Source: Lutibacter sp. B2
GTDB lineage: Bacteria > Bacillota > Clostridia > Peptostreptococcales > Thermotaleaceae
NCBI GenBank assembly: GCA_015686845.1
Contig: JADPRS010000015.1
Location: 1-64,000, forward strand
Length of the DNA: 64,000 bases
Direction: 5' to 3'
Positions 17,293 through 25,377 of the stretch are shown here, in pieces. The notes under the pieces were generated by a model. It saw nothing but the letters and a program-made list of their open reading frames with translations. It made no database searches and was not told the origin of the DNA. Made by a program: the position numbers and the translations under genes. How positions within the stretch are numbered: the first letter of the stretch is position 1; each line of letters starts with the position of its first letter.

Positions 17293-17332
17293 TAAGATAA
17301 AGAGGGTGGTTAACCACCCTCTTTATCTTATT
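17291..17332. terminator. Bidirectional terminator between convergent genes
   Basis: A nearly perfect palindrome of about 42 bases: AATAAGATAAAGAGGGTGG against CCACCCTCTTTATCTTATT with centre TTAA. A and T runs on both sides let it serve the gate-protein genes (+) and phaC (-). Confidence 0.9.
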
Positions 17333-18389
17333 TAGATCTTTCTTTGATCCATGTAGCCAGAGTAGGAGCAACATCTCTTTGAGATTTAGAACTTACATAC
17401 ATACCCACGTGTCCTACAGGAACAGGATATAGCTTAGTATCTTTGCTTGATACTAAATCATTTAAAGGAATGCTTGCTGAAGGAGGAACTAAGTGGTCAT
17501 GTTCTGCGTAAATATTAAGCAGTGGCATATTTATATTCTTTAAATCAACCTTATTTCCACCGAGTTCTAGTGTTCCTTTAATAAGTTTATTTTCTTGGTA
17601 TAAATCTTTGACGAATTGACGAATCGTTTCTCCTGCTTGATCTGGACTATCAAAAATCCATTTCTCCATTCTCATGAAGTTTTGCATAATATCAGGAGAA
17701 TCCATATTATCTACAACACCAATATATTTATCAAGCATTAATTGGAAAGGTTTAAGCATCATATATCCAGAATTCATAAGAGATCCTGGAATGTTGCCAT
17801 AAGCATCTACCATACTATCTATATTTAAATATTTTCCCCATTTAAATAACAATCCATCATTTGTATCAAAATCAATAGGCGTAACCATTGTAACTAAATT
17901 TTTAACTTTTTCAGGATGTAGTGCAGAGTATATTGTAGAGAAGGTACCTCCTTGACATACACCTATAAGATTTAATTTATCCAATTTTTTAGATTTCATA
18001 ATATAATCTGCTGCATTATTCATATATCCATTTATATAATCGTCCATTGTAAGGTACATATCTTCTGCTGTAGGATAGCCCCAATCAATAATATAAAGGT
18101 CTAAACCTAATTCTAGCAAATTCTTTATAACACTACGATCTTGTTGAATATCCATCATATACTGACGATTAACAAGTGCATAAGTTATTAAAGTAGGAAC
18201 TTTACAAGGGTTTTTAACAAGAGGTTTATAATGATAAAGTTTCATTTTATCTTCTTCATATACAAGTTCTTTTGGTGTTGCATCTACCTCAGCGTCTTTC
18301 ATATTTAACATTACATCGATTCCTTTTGCACATTTCTTTTGCATTTCAAATAGTTCGTTCATAGATTTTTCCATATTTATGCCATACAT
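17328..18389 (-). CDS. phaC: Polyhydroxyalkanoate synthase, class III catalytic subunit
   Basis: A 353-residue alpha/beta-hydrolase-fold enzyme that polymerises 3-hydroxyacyl-CoA into storage polyester. The lipase-like box has the catalytic cysteine, GVCQGG with C145, and D298 (AEHDHL) and H327 (VGHVGM) complete the triad; the spacing equals that of the class III enzyme of Allochromatium vinosum (C149, D302, H331, from memory). The short length is typical of class III or IV rather than class I/II. PhaE, its partner, lies directly upstream on the same strand, 14 bases away, and a PhaJ-type hydratase precedes that. It ends at a shared bidirectional terminator. Confidence 0.95.
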   Translation of the reverse strand: MYGINMEKSMNELFEMQKKCAKGIDVMLNMKDAEVDATPKELVYEEDKMKLYHYKPLVKNPCKVPTLITYALVNRQYMMDIQQDRSVIKNLLELGLDLYIIDWGYPTAEDMYLTMDDYINGYMNNAADYIMKSKKLDKLNLIGVCQGGTFSTIYSALHPEKVKNLVTMVTPIDFDTNDGLLFKWGKYLNIDSMVDAYGNIPGSLMNSGYMMLKPFQLMLDKYIGVVDNMDSPDIMQNFMRMEKWIFDSPDQAGETIRQFVKDLYQENKLIKGTLELGGNKVDLKNINMPLLNIYAEHDHLVPPSASIPLNDLVSSKDTKLYPVPVGHVGMYVSSKSQRDVAPTLATWIKERSK

Positions 18390-18403
18390 AGATTTACGCC
18401 TCC

Positions 18404-19510
18404 TTATTGATTGTTCACTTTAGGATTTTCTTCTTTAAAATTTAATTCATTTGTTAATGTATCGATATCTGTTTTTAAACCTCTTACTTCTCGTTTTAAA
18501 GTATAGATTGTTTTATATAGGCTATTCATATCGCTTTTAGTGGGAATAGGTAGGCATTGTAATTGTTCTTCAAGCAATGTATCAAAATTTTTCTTAAAGG
18601 AGATGCTAGCCTCTGTAAGTTGACTTAACAGCTTTGAAAAGTCATCTGTATTAAATAGGGTTTTGTAGGCTTCTTCATTTTCTTTCCACCAATAGGTATA
18701 AAATTCTTTGAATGTTTCAGGTGGGTTACCGTTTTTTATCATATCTTGATAATTCGTCATTATTTTTTCCATTGTTTCTGAACCAACACTATAGATGGTT
18801 GCATAAAATTCATTTTGAGTATTTAAATAATTGGTAAAAGAATCCATGCTATTTATTTGTTTTTCAAAATATTCGCGGCTGATCCCCATAATAGGAGCTG
18901 TAAAGAATTTGCCAAAGGTTTTATCATAATTTTCTCTGAAAAGCTTTGTATATTTTAATAAAGCGTCGTGATCTCCTAAATAGCCTTTTAAAGTTAAGTC
19001 TTGGAATGTTGTTGCATTCTCAATCCATGGGAAAGAAAACTTTTTTGTTGTGTTAAAATATGTTTTAAAAATATCTGTAGATCCTTTTAATGAGTCTTGC
19101 ATAGATTGAGGAAAGAAAGGAACAAAAGTTTCTGAGAAAATATTCATATAGTCCTTTTGCCATTGACTAGAAAACTTTGTAATTAAATCTGAATCTCCTA
19201 TATTAGCATTGCTAATGAAATTTTGCCAAAAATTATATAATTGAGCGTACGTATCTGTACTATTGGTCATCTTGTGAAAAATTTCAAAAGGCATACTTTT
19301 GCCAAATGATTTTATATTATTTTCAAGGAAATCCTTGTTTATTTTATTCAATGGATTAAAAAATTCCATAGGATTTAAAGCATCATTTGTTTTATTTTGA
19401 GTTTCATCTACATGATTAGGTGTGAAAGTTTCTTGCCATGTACTAAAGATTTTCTTTTGAGTATCAACCCATTGATTCATTGTTTCATTAAAAGTATTTT
19501 GTGAATACAT
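18404..19510 (-). CDS. phaE: Polyhydroxyalkanoate synthase, class III subunit PhaE
   Basis: A 368-residue, mostly helical, non-catalytic subunit that activates PhaC. No signal peptide or membrane segment. Family-typical points are aromatic-rich helices (YAQLYNFWQNFI, TFKEFYTYWWKENEEAY, the latter near residue 260) and a C-terminal coiled coil (about 320-360) starting after LPIPTKSDMNSLYKTIYTLK. Sequence conservation in PhaE is weak, so assignment rests on these motifs, length and position directly before phaC. It is separated by 31 bases from the PhaJ-like gene. It likely also associates with the granule surface. Confidence 0.88.
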   Translation of the reverse strand: MYSQNTFNETMNQWVDTQKKIFSTWQETFTPNHVDETQNKTNDALNPMEFFNPLNKINKDFLENNIKSFGKSMPFEIFHKMTNSTDTYAQLYNFWQNFISNANIGDSDLITKFSSQWQKDYMNIFSETFVPFFPQSMQDSLKGSTDIFKTYFNTTKKFSFPWIENATTFQDLTLKGYLGDHDALLKYTKLFRENYDKTFGKFFTAPIMGISREYFEKQINSMDSFTNYLNTQNEFYATIYSVGSETMEKIMTNYQDMIKNGNPPETFKEFYTYWWKENEEAYKTLFNTDDFSKLLSQLTEASISFKKNFDTLLEEQLQCLPIPTKSDMNSLYKTIYTLKREVRGLKTDIDTLTNELNFKEENPKVNNQ

Positions 19511-19541
19511 AATAAAATCCCCCTTTGTATTTTAAAACGAA

Positions 19542-19964
19542 TTAAGCAATTATTTTTTTGACTACAGCTTCTCCTTGGACAAGGTCAATGCCCAGTTGAT
19601 TTGTTACGATTGTTTTTAAGATTGAATAATTTTTGTCATCTTTTTTATCAACTACTTCAACGGTAGCTGTTAAGGTATCTCCTATATAACAAGGTGCTAG
19701 GAATTTCAAGTTTTGGCTTAAATATAAGGTATTTGCACCTGGTAATTTTGTGCCTAAAACTACGGAAATAAGGGAGCTAGTCAGCATACCGTGAGCTATT
19801 CTTTTTTTGAACATAGATTTAGAAGCAAATTCATCATCGATGTGGATCGGGTTAAAATCCCCTGTAAGTTCAGCAAACTGAGAAACGTCTTCTTGTGTGA
19901 TTGTCTTAGAGAAACTTGCTTTTTCTCCGATTTTAATTTGTTCATATGGAATATCTGTCACCAT
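19542..19964 (-). CDS. phaJ: MaoC-like (R)-enoyl-CoA hydratase, PhaJ type
   Basis: A 140-residue hot-dog-fold protein. The hydratase 2 motif is present: FAELTGDFNPIHIDDEFA, with the catalytic Asp and His, followed by FKKRIAHGMLTSSLISVVLG. PhaJ-type enzymes convert enoyl-CoA to (R)-3-hydroxyacyl-CoA, the substrate of PhaC, linking fatty-acid oxidation or crotonyl-CoA to polymer. Being first in the phaJ-phaE-phaC block supports that role. GGAGG-like AAAAGGAGGTAC (on the - strand) precedes the start. A general MaoC dehydratase function is the alternative. Confidence 0.88.
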   Translation of the reverse strand: MVTDIPYEQIKIGEKASFSKTITQEDVSQFAELTGDFNPIHIDDEFASKSMFKKRIAHGMLTSSLISVVLGTKLPGANTLYLSQNLKFLAPCYIGDTLTATVEVVDKKDDKNYSILKTIVTNQLGIDLVQGEAVVKKIIA

Positions 19965-20264
19965 AAGAGTACCTCCTTTTTAAATATATTTGGGTAATGC
20001 TTTTTTAAAATACACGATTATAATATGCACGATGATTTGTAAGTATGACTAAAAAATAAAATATATTTTTTTCTTCCAATATAGATAAGTATAAAAAATA
20101 TAAATTGTGGGATAATAAGGAAAATATATGGAAAAAAGTAAATATTTCTAAAATTTAAAAAAATAAAAAATGAAAAGAGGAGGAATTTAGTTAAAAAAAA
20201 TAGAATATTATTTAAAAGAGTTGTCTAAATATTAAAACTAATTTTAGAGCGAGGGGGAAATCAA
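19965..20264. promoter_or_regulatory. Divergent intergenic region with direct repeat flanking a -10
   Basis: The 300-base gap between phaJ (-) and the EF-G-like gene (+) has no ORF. At 20010-20033 the palindromic core ATTATAAT (TATAAT on both strands) is flanked by ATACACGAT (20010-20018) and ATGCACGAT (20025-20033), a 9-base direct repeat with a 15-base step. A regulator binding there would cover a promoter for phaJ. Elsewhere the gap is very A-rich, and a strong ribosome site (GAGGGGG) precedes the + strand gene. Confidence 0.5.
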
Positions 20265-22325
20265 ATGAAACACTATATAAGTGATAAGATAAGGAATGTA
20301 GCATTATTAGGTCATGGTGGTTGCGGAAAGACAATTTTAACAGAGTCAATGTTATATATTACAGGTGTAACAAATAGAATTGGAAAAATAGAGGACGGAA
20401 ATACTGTATCAGATTATGATAAACAGGAAATTGAAAGACAATTGTCTATTAATACAAGTTTGATCCCTATAGAGTGGAAAAATTATAAGTATAATATGTT
20501 AGACACACCAGGATATTTTGATTTTGTGGGAGAGGTAAATAGCGCACTCAGAATTGCAGGAGGAGCAATTATTGTAGTAGATGCGAGTTCAGGCGTTGAG
20601 GTTGGAACTGAAAAGGCATGGAAATATACATCAGATAGAAAAATGCCTAGATTTATTTATTTAAATAAGATGGATAAAGAAAATGTAAATTATGACAAGG
20701 TCATAGCTGAGTTAAGAGAAAAATTTGGAAAAGCCATTGCACCTTTTGCTATTCCATTGGGAACGGATCGTGGACTGAGAGGTTTTGTAAATGTAGTGGA
20801 TATGGTAGCAAGAGAATACAATGGAAAAGAATGTGTAGATGCTAAGATCAAAGAAGAGTGGTTAGATAGAATTCAGCCTATTCGAGATATGTTAATTGAA
20901 TCTGTTGCAGAAAGTGATGAAGCATTGATGGAAAAATTTTTTGCAGGAGAAGAATTTACGATAGAAGAAATTCATAATGGACTTCGTAAAGGCATACTTG
21001 AAGGGGATATAGTTCCTGTATTTGTTGGTTCAGCAGTTAATAATATTGGAACACATACACTACTTGACATGATCGATACGTATATGCCAACGCCAAAGGA
21101 TATGAAACCTTATGAAGGAATTAATCCTAAGAATGAAGAAAAAGAAATTAGAAATATAAATGTAAAAGATCCATTTTCTGCGTTGGTATTTAAGAATGTT
21201 GTAGACCCTTATGTAGGAAAAATATCTTTAATGAAAGTAATTTCAGGAGAATTAAAATCTGATATGGAAGTATATAATCCGGAAAAAGATGAAGTGGAAA
21301 AGATTGGACATATATTCTTGGTAAGGGGTAAAAATCAACTTTCAGTAGATAAGGTAGTAGCAGGAGATATTGCTGCAGTATCAAAATTAGAGTATGTTTC
21401 AACGGGAGATACCTTATGTGATAAACAGAAACCTATACAATATAGTAAGATATTTTTCCCACAGCCTACATTATTTATGGCAGTAGAACCTAAATCCAAA
21501 GGGGATGAAGAAAAAATTGGTGCAGGATTAAATAGATTAACAGAGGAAGATCCTACGTTCATGGTACAAAGAAATAAAGAGACAAAACAAACATTAATAG
21601 GTGGTCAAGGAGATATGCATATTAATGTTATTACGAAGAAATTGAAAAATAAATTTGGTGTAGATGTGAACTTAGTAGAACAAAAAATTCCTTATAGAGA
21701 AACGATTAAAGGGAAATCAGATGTTCAAGGAAAGCATAAAAAACAATCTGGTGGCCACGGACAATATGGAGATGTAAAAATTAGATTTGAACCAGCCACT
21801 GAAGACTTCATATTTGAAGAGAAAATTTTTGGTGGATCTGTACCTAGAAACTATATACCAGCCGTAGAGAAAGGTATAAAAGAATGCATTGAATCTGGTG
21901 TATTAGCGGGATTTCCTGTTGTTAATATGAAGGCAATATTATATGATGGTTCATATCATGATGTGGATTCGTCAGAAATGGCCTTTAAAATAGCGGCATC
22001 TATTGCGTTTAAAAAAGGAATGGAAATAGCAAAACCCGTACTTTTAGAACCTGTAATGCAGGTGGAAATCATTATGCCTGAGGATTATATGGGAGATATT
22101 ATGGGGGATATGAATAAACGTCGTGGCAGAATATTGGGCATGGAGTCTATGAGTAATGGCAATCAAAAAGTGATCGCAGAAGCGCCACAAGCTGAACTTT
22201 TCAAATATGCCATAGATTTACGTTCCATGACACAAGCAAGAGGAAGCTTTACCATGGCATTTGCTAGATATGCAGAAGTACCAGAACATTTAAGTCAAAA
22301 GATTGTTGATTCAGCTAAGAATTAA
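20265..22325 (+). CDS. EF-G-like GTPase (FusA2-type paralog)
   Basis: A 686-residue translational GTPase with EF-G layout. The G domain holds P-loop GHGGCGKT (16-23), DTPG at 80-83 and NKMD; then domain II, III and the C-terminal domains IV-V, including the EF-G domain IV loop (QSGGHGQYGDV) and YMGDIMGDMNKRRGRI. It differs from housekeeping EF-G in two visible ways: a glycine/cysteine-rich P-loop, and Y84 where EF-G has the catalytic His of DTPGH. These mark the EF-G-like paralog group, whose role is not settled. The canonical fusA starts at 63694. It is divergent from phaJ and followed by its own terminator, so the PHA link is only positional. Confidence 0.88.
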   Translation: MKHYISDKIRNVALLGHGGCGKTILTESMLYITGVTNRIGKIEDGNTVSDYDKQEIERQLSINTSLIPIEWKNYKYNMLDTPGYFDFVGEVNSALRIAGGAIIVVDASSGVEVGTEKAWKYTSDRKMPRFIYLNKMDKENVNYDKVIAELREKFGKAIAPFAIPLGTDRGLRGFVNVVDMVAREYNGKECVDAKIKEEWLDRIQPIRDMLIESVAESDEALMEKFFAGEEFTIEEIHNGLRKGILEGDIVPVFVGSAVNNIGTHTLLDMIDTYMPTPKDMKPYEGINPKNEEKEIRNINVKDPFSALVFKNVVDPYVGKISLMKVISGELKSDMEVYNPEKDEVEKIGHIFLVRGKNQLSVDKVVAGDIAAVSKLEYVSTGDTLCDKQKPIQYSKIFFPQPTLFMAVEPKSKGDEEKIGAGLNRLTEEDPTFMVQRNKETKQTLIGGQGDMHINVITKKLKNKFGVDVNLVEQKIPYRETIKGKSDVQGKHKKQSGGHGQYGDVKIRFEPATEDFIFEEKIFGGSVPRNYIPAVEKGIKECIESGVLAGFPVVNMKAILYDGSYHDVDSSEMAFKIAASIAFKKGMEIAKPVLLEPVMQVEIIMPEDYMGDIMGDMNKRRGRILGMESMSNGNQKVIAEAPQAELFKYAIDLRSMTQARGSFTMAFARYAEVPEHLSQKIVDSAKN

Positions 22326-22352
22326 AAAACGATGCATATGCATCGTTTTTTT
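22324..22352 (+). terminator. Rho-independent terminator of the EF-G-like gene
   Basis: AAAAAACGATGCA pairs with TGCATCGTTTTTT, a near-perfect palindrome ending in seven T. Confidence 0.9.
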
Positions 22353-22436
22353 GGAAAAATTAGGAACATTATTTCATGTTCTAGCATAGTATGAATAGGT
22401 AATCATCTTTTAAAAATTTTAAGGGGAGGTCTATTC

Positions 22437-23177
22437 ATGAGACTACAAAATAAGGTGGCAATAATAACTGGGGCAGGAAGAGGGATTGGAGCTACTACTG
22501 CACTAAAATTTGCAAAGGAAGGGGCAAAGATTGTAGTAGCAGATATTAATATAGAGGACATAAGAAAAAGAGTGGATGAAATTAAGGATTTAGGAACGGA
22601 AGCAATCGGGATAAAAGTAGATGTAACGAACAGACTAGAGGTTGATCAGATGATAAAAAAAACCATGGAAGCGTTTGGAACAATCGACATTTTAATCAAT
22701 AATGCTGGTATTACTCAAGATGCAAGACTTGTTAAGATGACAGAAGAACAATTTGATAAGGTAGTAGATGTGAACCTAAAGGGTACATTTAATTGTGCGC
22801 AAGCCGTTTCACCTATAATGACGACGCAAGGAAAAGGTGCCATAATAAATGCTTCTTCCGTTGTAGGCATATATGGTAATTTTGGTCAAACAAACTATGC
22901 AGCAACTAAATTTGGTGTTATCGGTATGACAAAAACATGGTGTAAAGAATTAAGTCCTAAGGGAATTAGAGTAAATGCTGTTGCGCCTGGATTTATATTA
23001 ACACCTATGACAGAAAAAATGCCTCAAAAAGTATTAGATATGATGGCAGAAAAAGCACCTATGAAGAGATTAGGTACCCCAGAAGATATTGCTAATGCTT
23101 ATGTATTTTTAGCTTCTGATGAAGCTAGTTTTATTTCAGGAGCAGTACTTGAAGTTACTGGAGGGATCATCCTTTAA
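22437..23177 (+). CDS. Short-chain dehydrogenase, FabG/PhaB-type 3-oxoacyl reductase
   Basis: A 246-residue SDR enzyme reducing 3-oxoacyl-thioesters with NADPH or NADH. The Rossmann motif TGAGRGIGA (about residues 12-20), NNAG (about 89-92), catalytic Ser in NASSVVG, and YxxxK (YAATK, about 154-158) are intact, with the C-terminal LASDEASFISGAVLEVTGG. Family members include FabG (fatty acid synthesis) and acetoacetyl-CoA reductase PhaB. Position near phaC, phaE and phaJ, and away from fab genes, favours a PhaB role: acetoacetyl-CoA to (R)-3-hydroxybutyryl-CoA for polymer. That is inference. It is monocistronic with its own terminator; the ribosome site is AAGGGGAGG. Confidence 0.85.
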   Translation: MRLQNKVAIITGAGRGIGATTALKFAKEGAKIVVADINIEDIRKRVDEIKDLGTEAIGIKVDVTNRLEVDQMIKKTMEAFGTIDILINNAGITQDARLVKMTEEQFDKVVDVNLKGTFNCAQAVSPIMTTQGKGAIINASSVVGIYGNFGQTNYAATKFGVIGMTKTWCKELSPKGIRVNAVAPGFILTPMTEKMPQKVLDMMAEKAPMKRLGTPEDIANAYVFLASDEASFISGAVLEVTGGIIL

Positions 23178-23187
23178 TTTACTTAGT

Positions 23188-23228
23188 AAAAAAGTCTTCC
23201 TTGAATTTTCCAAAGGAAGACTTTTTTT
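23188..23228 (+). terminator. Rho-independent terminator of the SDR gene
   Basis: AAAAAGTCTTCCTT pairs with AAGGAAGACTTTTT around an 11-base loop and is followed by T residues. Confidence 0.9.
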
Positions 23229-23272
23229 ATGGAAATGGTTTTCAAATATATAAAAATAGGCAAAAATAAATA

Positions 23273-23325
23273 TTGAAGATATTGTAAATTTAAATTATAA
23301 TAAACTAAAGTCAAAGAAAGTCAAA
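23273..23325 (+). promoter_or_regulatory. Promoter and CtsR operator of the ctsR-clpC operon
   Basis: A -35 TTGAAG (23273-23278), 17-base spacer and -10 TATAAT (23296-23301), then AGTCAAAGAAAGTCAAA (23309-23325), matching the known CtsR heptad direct repeat (RGTCAAA NAN RGTCAAA) exactly. The operator sits on the start-site region, so bound CtsR blocks transcription of its own operon. Confidence 0.93.
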
Positions 23326-23339
23326 ACGGAGTGGTATAG

Positions 23340-23810
23340 ATGGCAAGGATTAGTGATATTATAGAATTATTTATAAAAGAATTATTAGACGAAGCACATA
23401 ATCAAAGTGTAGAAATTCAAAGAAATGAACTAGCAAATTATTTTAATTGTGCACCATCTCAAATAAATTATGTACTTACTACTAGGTTTAGCTTAGATAA
23501 GGGGTATCTTATAGAAAGTAGAAGAGGTGGTGGGGGTTATATAAAAATAGTACAAATAAACATAGATCGGCAGCAACATATAAAGCTGATTTTAGATCAA
23601 GTAGGAAATTCTATAGGAAAAATGAAAGCAACAGGAATTATTAATGTTTTGAAGAATAGAGAACTTATAACAGAAAGAGAATGTATAATCATGAGGGCTG
23701 CAATAAGTGATAGAACCATTAATACGCCAGTAAATATAAAGGATGATATAAGAGCAAATATAGTAAAAGGAATGATTATTGCATTATTCAATGATTGTGG
23801 GAGGGAATAA
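23340..23810 (+). CDS. ctsR: Transcriptional repressor CtsR
   Basis: A 156-residue heat-shock repressor of clp genes. The winged helix-turn-helix is in the first 75 residues and includes IQRNELANYFNCAPSQINYV and the DNA-contacting wing RRGGGGYIKI. The C-terminal half is the McsB-contacting dimer domain. Ribosome site CGGAGTGG before the ATG. It heads ctsR-mcsA-mcsB-clpC; its stop is one base before the mcsA start. Heat or phosphorylation-dependent release of CtsR would raise the whole operon. The CtsR operator in its promoter indicates autoregulation. Confidence 0.96.
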   Translation: MARISDIIELFIKELLDEAHNQSVEIQRNELANYFNCAPSQINYVLTTRFSLDKGYLIESRRGGGGYIKIVQINIDRQQHIKLILDQVGNSIGKMKATGIINVLKNRELITERECIIMRAAISDRTINTPVNIKDDIRANIVKGMIIALFNDCGRE

Positions 23811-23811
23811 T

Positions 23812-24324
23812 ATGTTATGTGAAAATTGTAATAAACGGACAGCAACTGTTCATGTAACAAAGATCGTAAATGACCAAAAGGCAGAAATTCATCTTTGCGA
23901 GCAATGTGCAAAAGAAAGTGAAGACATTTTGATAGATACTCCTTTTAATATTAATAATTTTTTAACAAGTATATTAGATTCCATACAAGAGTCACCCATC
24001 AAGGTAGACTATATTAAAACCACTAAATGTGATAATTGTGGGATGGCATATGGAAAATTTAAGCAGATTGGAAGGCTTGGATGTTCTAAGTGCTATGGTG
24101 CTTTTGAAGAAAAATTACCTGGCTTAATAAAAAGAATTCAAGGACATGAAGTGCATGTAGGAAAAATACCAAAGTGTGCAGGTCAAAATATCCGCATAAA
24201 AAAAGAAATTGAAAATCTAAAAAATGAATTAAAAAATTGTATTAAAACAGAAGAGTTTGAAAGAGCAGCTCTTTTAAGAGATAAAATAAGAGCACTTGAA
24301 AGTGTGCCTAAAAATGAAGAATAG
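23812..24324 (+). CDS. mcsA: McsA, activator of protein arginine kinase
   Basis: A 170-residue zinc-binding adaptor. It has CXXC pairs in the N-terminal half (CENCNKRT, CEQCAKES) and more at about 75-100 (CDNCGMAYG, CSKCYGAF), the zinc-finger layout of McsA. A C-terminal UVR motif (KNCIKTEEFERAALLRDKIRALE) allows contact with ClpC. McsA stimulates McsB arginine kinase. The ATG at 23812 follows GGGAGGG; a longer in-frame reading upstream overlaps ctsR and is rejected. Placed 11 bases before mcsB. Confidence 0.93.
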   Translation: MLCENCNKRTATVHVTKIVNDQKAEIHLCEQCAKESEDILIDTPFNINNFLTSILDSIQESPIKVDYIKTTKCDNCGMAYGKFKQIGRLGCSKCYGAFEEKLPGLIKRIQGHEVHVGKIPKCAGQNIRIKKEIENLKNELKNCIKTEEFERAALLRDKIRALESVPKNEE

Positions 24325-24335
24325 GGGGTGGGAAC

Positions 24336-25349
24336 ATGACGAAGTGGATTGATGATTTCGGAGCAGAAGACGATGTTATAGTAAGTAGTCGAGTTAGATT
24401 AGCACGAAATATAGAAGATATACCTTTTCCGGTGGCATTGGTGAAAGAAAAGAGTCAAGGTATATTTACGCAAGTTCAAGAAGCTATAAGTGAGGGTTTT
24501 ACATTTACTTCCTTAGAAAAAACATCTGAAATGGATAGAAAAGTACTTGTAGAAAAGCATTTAATCAGTCCGAATTTAATTAAAGATTATGAAAATAGTG
24601 CAATCGTTTTAAATGAAGATGAATCTATTAGTATTATGATCAATGAGGAAGATCATATTCGTATACAAAGCTTATTACCTGGATTTCAACTAGATCAAGC
24701 TTATAAGATTGCAGATGAGATGGATGATAAATTAGAACAAAAAATCAAATATGCTTTTGATGAGAAAATAGGATATCTTACATCTTGCCCTACCAATGTT
24801 GGAACAGGAATGCGTGCATCTGTAATGGCTCATTTACCTGCCCTTACGATGACACGATATATCTCAAAGGTCCTACAGGCAGCAAATCAGATTGGATTGG
24901 CAGTACGTGGACTGTATGGAGAGGGAACGGAAGTTGTTGGGAATATGTTTCAAATTTCTAATCAGATGACATTAGGAAGAAGTGAAAGAGAAATTATAGG
25001 TAATTTAAAAGATGTAATGACACAAATTATTCAAAAGGAAAGAGATGCAAGAGCAACATTATTAGCGAATAATAAAATTAGATTAGAAGATAAGATTTAT
25101 AGATCTTTCGGAATTTTGTACAATGCAAGGATATTATCTTTTCAAGAATGTATGAAATTAATATCTGATATTAGATTAGGTGTTGCTTTAGACATATTAA
25201 AAGATATTGATAGTAATAAAATAAATCGAATAATGGTTATGTCTCAACATGCATATGTTCAAAAAAATGCAGGTAAATCTCTTGGGATAAAAGATAGCGA
25301 TATAAAAAGAGCCACGCTAGTCAGAAGATTACTTGGGAATAATGATTAA
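24336..25349 (+). CDS. mcsB: Protein arginine kinase McsB
   Basis: A 337-residue phosphagen-kinase-like enzyme that phosphorylates arginines on proteins, including CtsR, and marks substrates for ClpCP. The guanido-kinase fold is recognised by SSRVRLARNIEDIPFPV (N-terminal, nucleotide Arg), the catalytic-region YLTSCPTNVGTGMRASVM (Cys of the active-site loop), and LRGLYGEGTEVVGNMFQISNQMTLG. Ribosome site GGGGGTGG. Lies between mcsA and clpC in the CtsR-controlled operon. Confidence 0.95.
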   Translation: MTKWIDDFGAEDDVIVSSRVRLARNIEDIPFPVALVKEKSQGIFTQVQEAISEGFTFTSLEKTSEMDRKVLVEKHLISPNLIKDYENSAIVLNEDESISIMINEEDHIRIQSLLPGFQLDQAYKIADEMDDKLEQKIKYAFDEKIGYLTSCPTNVGTGMRASVMAHLPALTMTRYISKVLQAANQIGLAVRGLYGEGTEVVGNMFQISNQMTLGRSEREIIGNLKDVMTQIIQKERDARATLLANNKIRLEDKIYRSFGILYNARILSFQECMKLISDIRLGVALDILKDIDSNKINRIMVMSQHAYVQKNAGKSLGIKDSDIKRATLVRRLLGNND

Positions 25350-25377
25350 TAAGTATATATTAATGGAGGGATGACCT

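Noticed and set aside
17328-23177. Horizontal island with mobile element around the pha genes
   Set aside because: No transposase, integrase, tRNA end or flanking repeats seen, and base composition matches the surroundings by eye.
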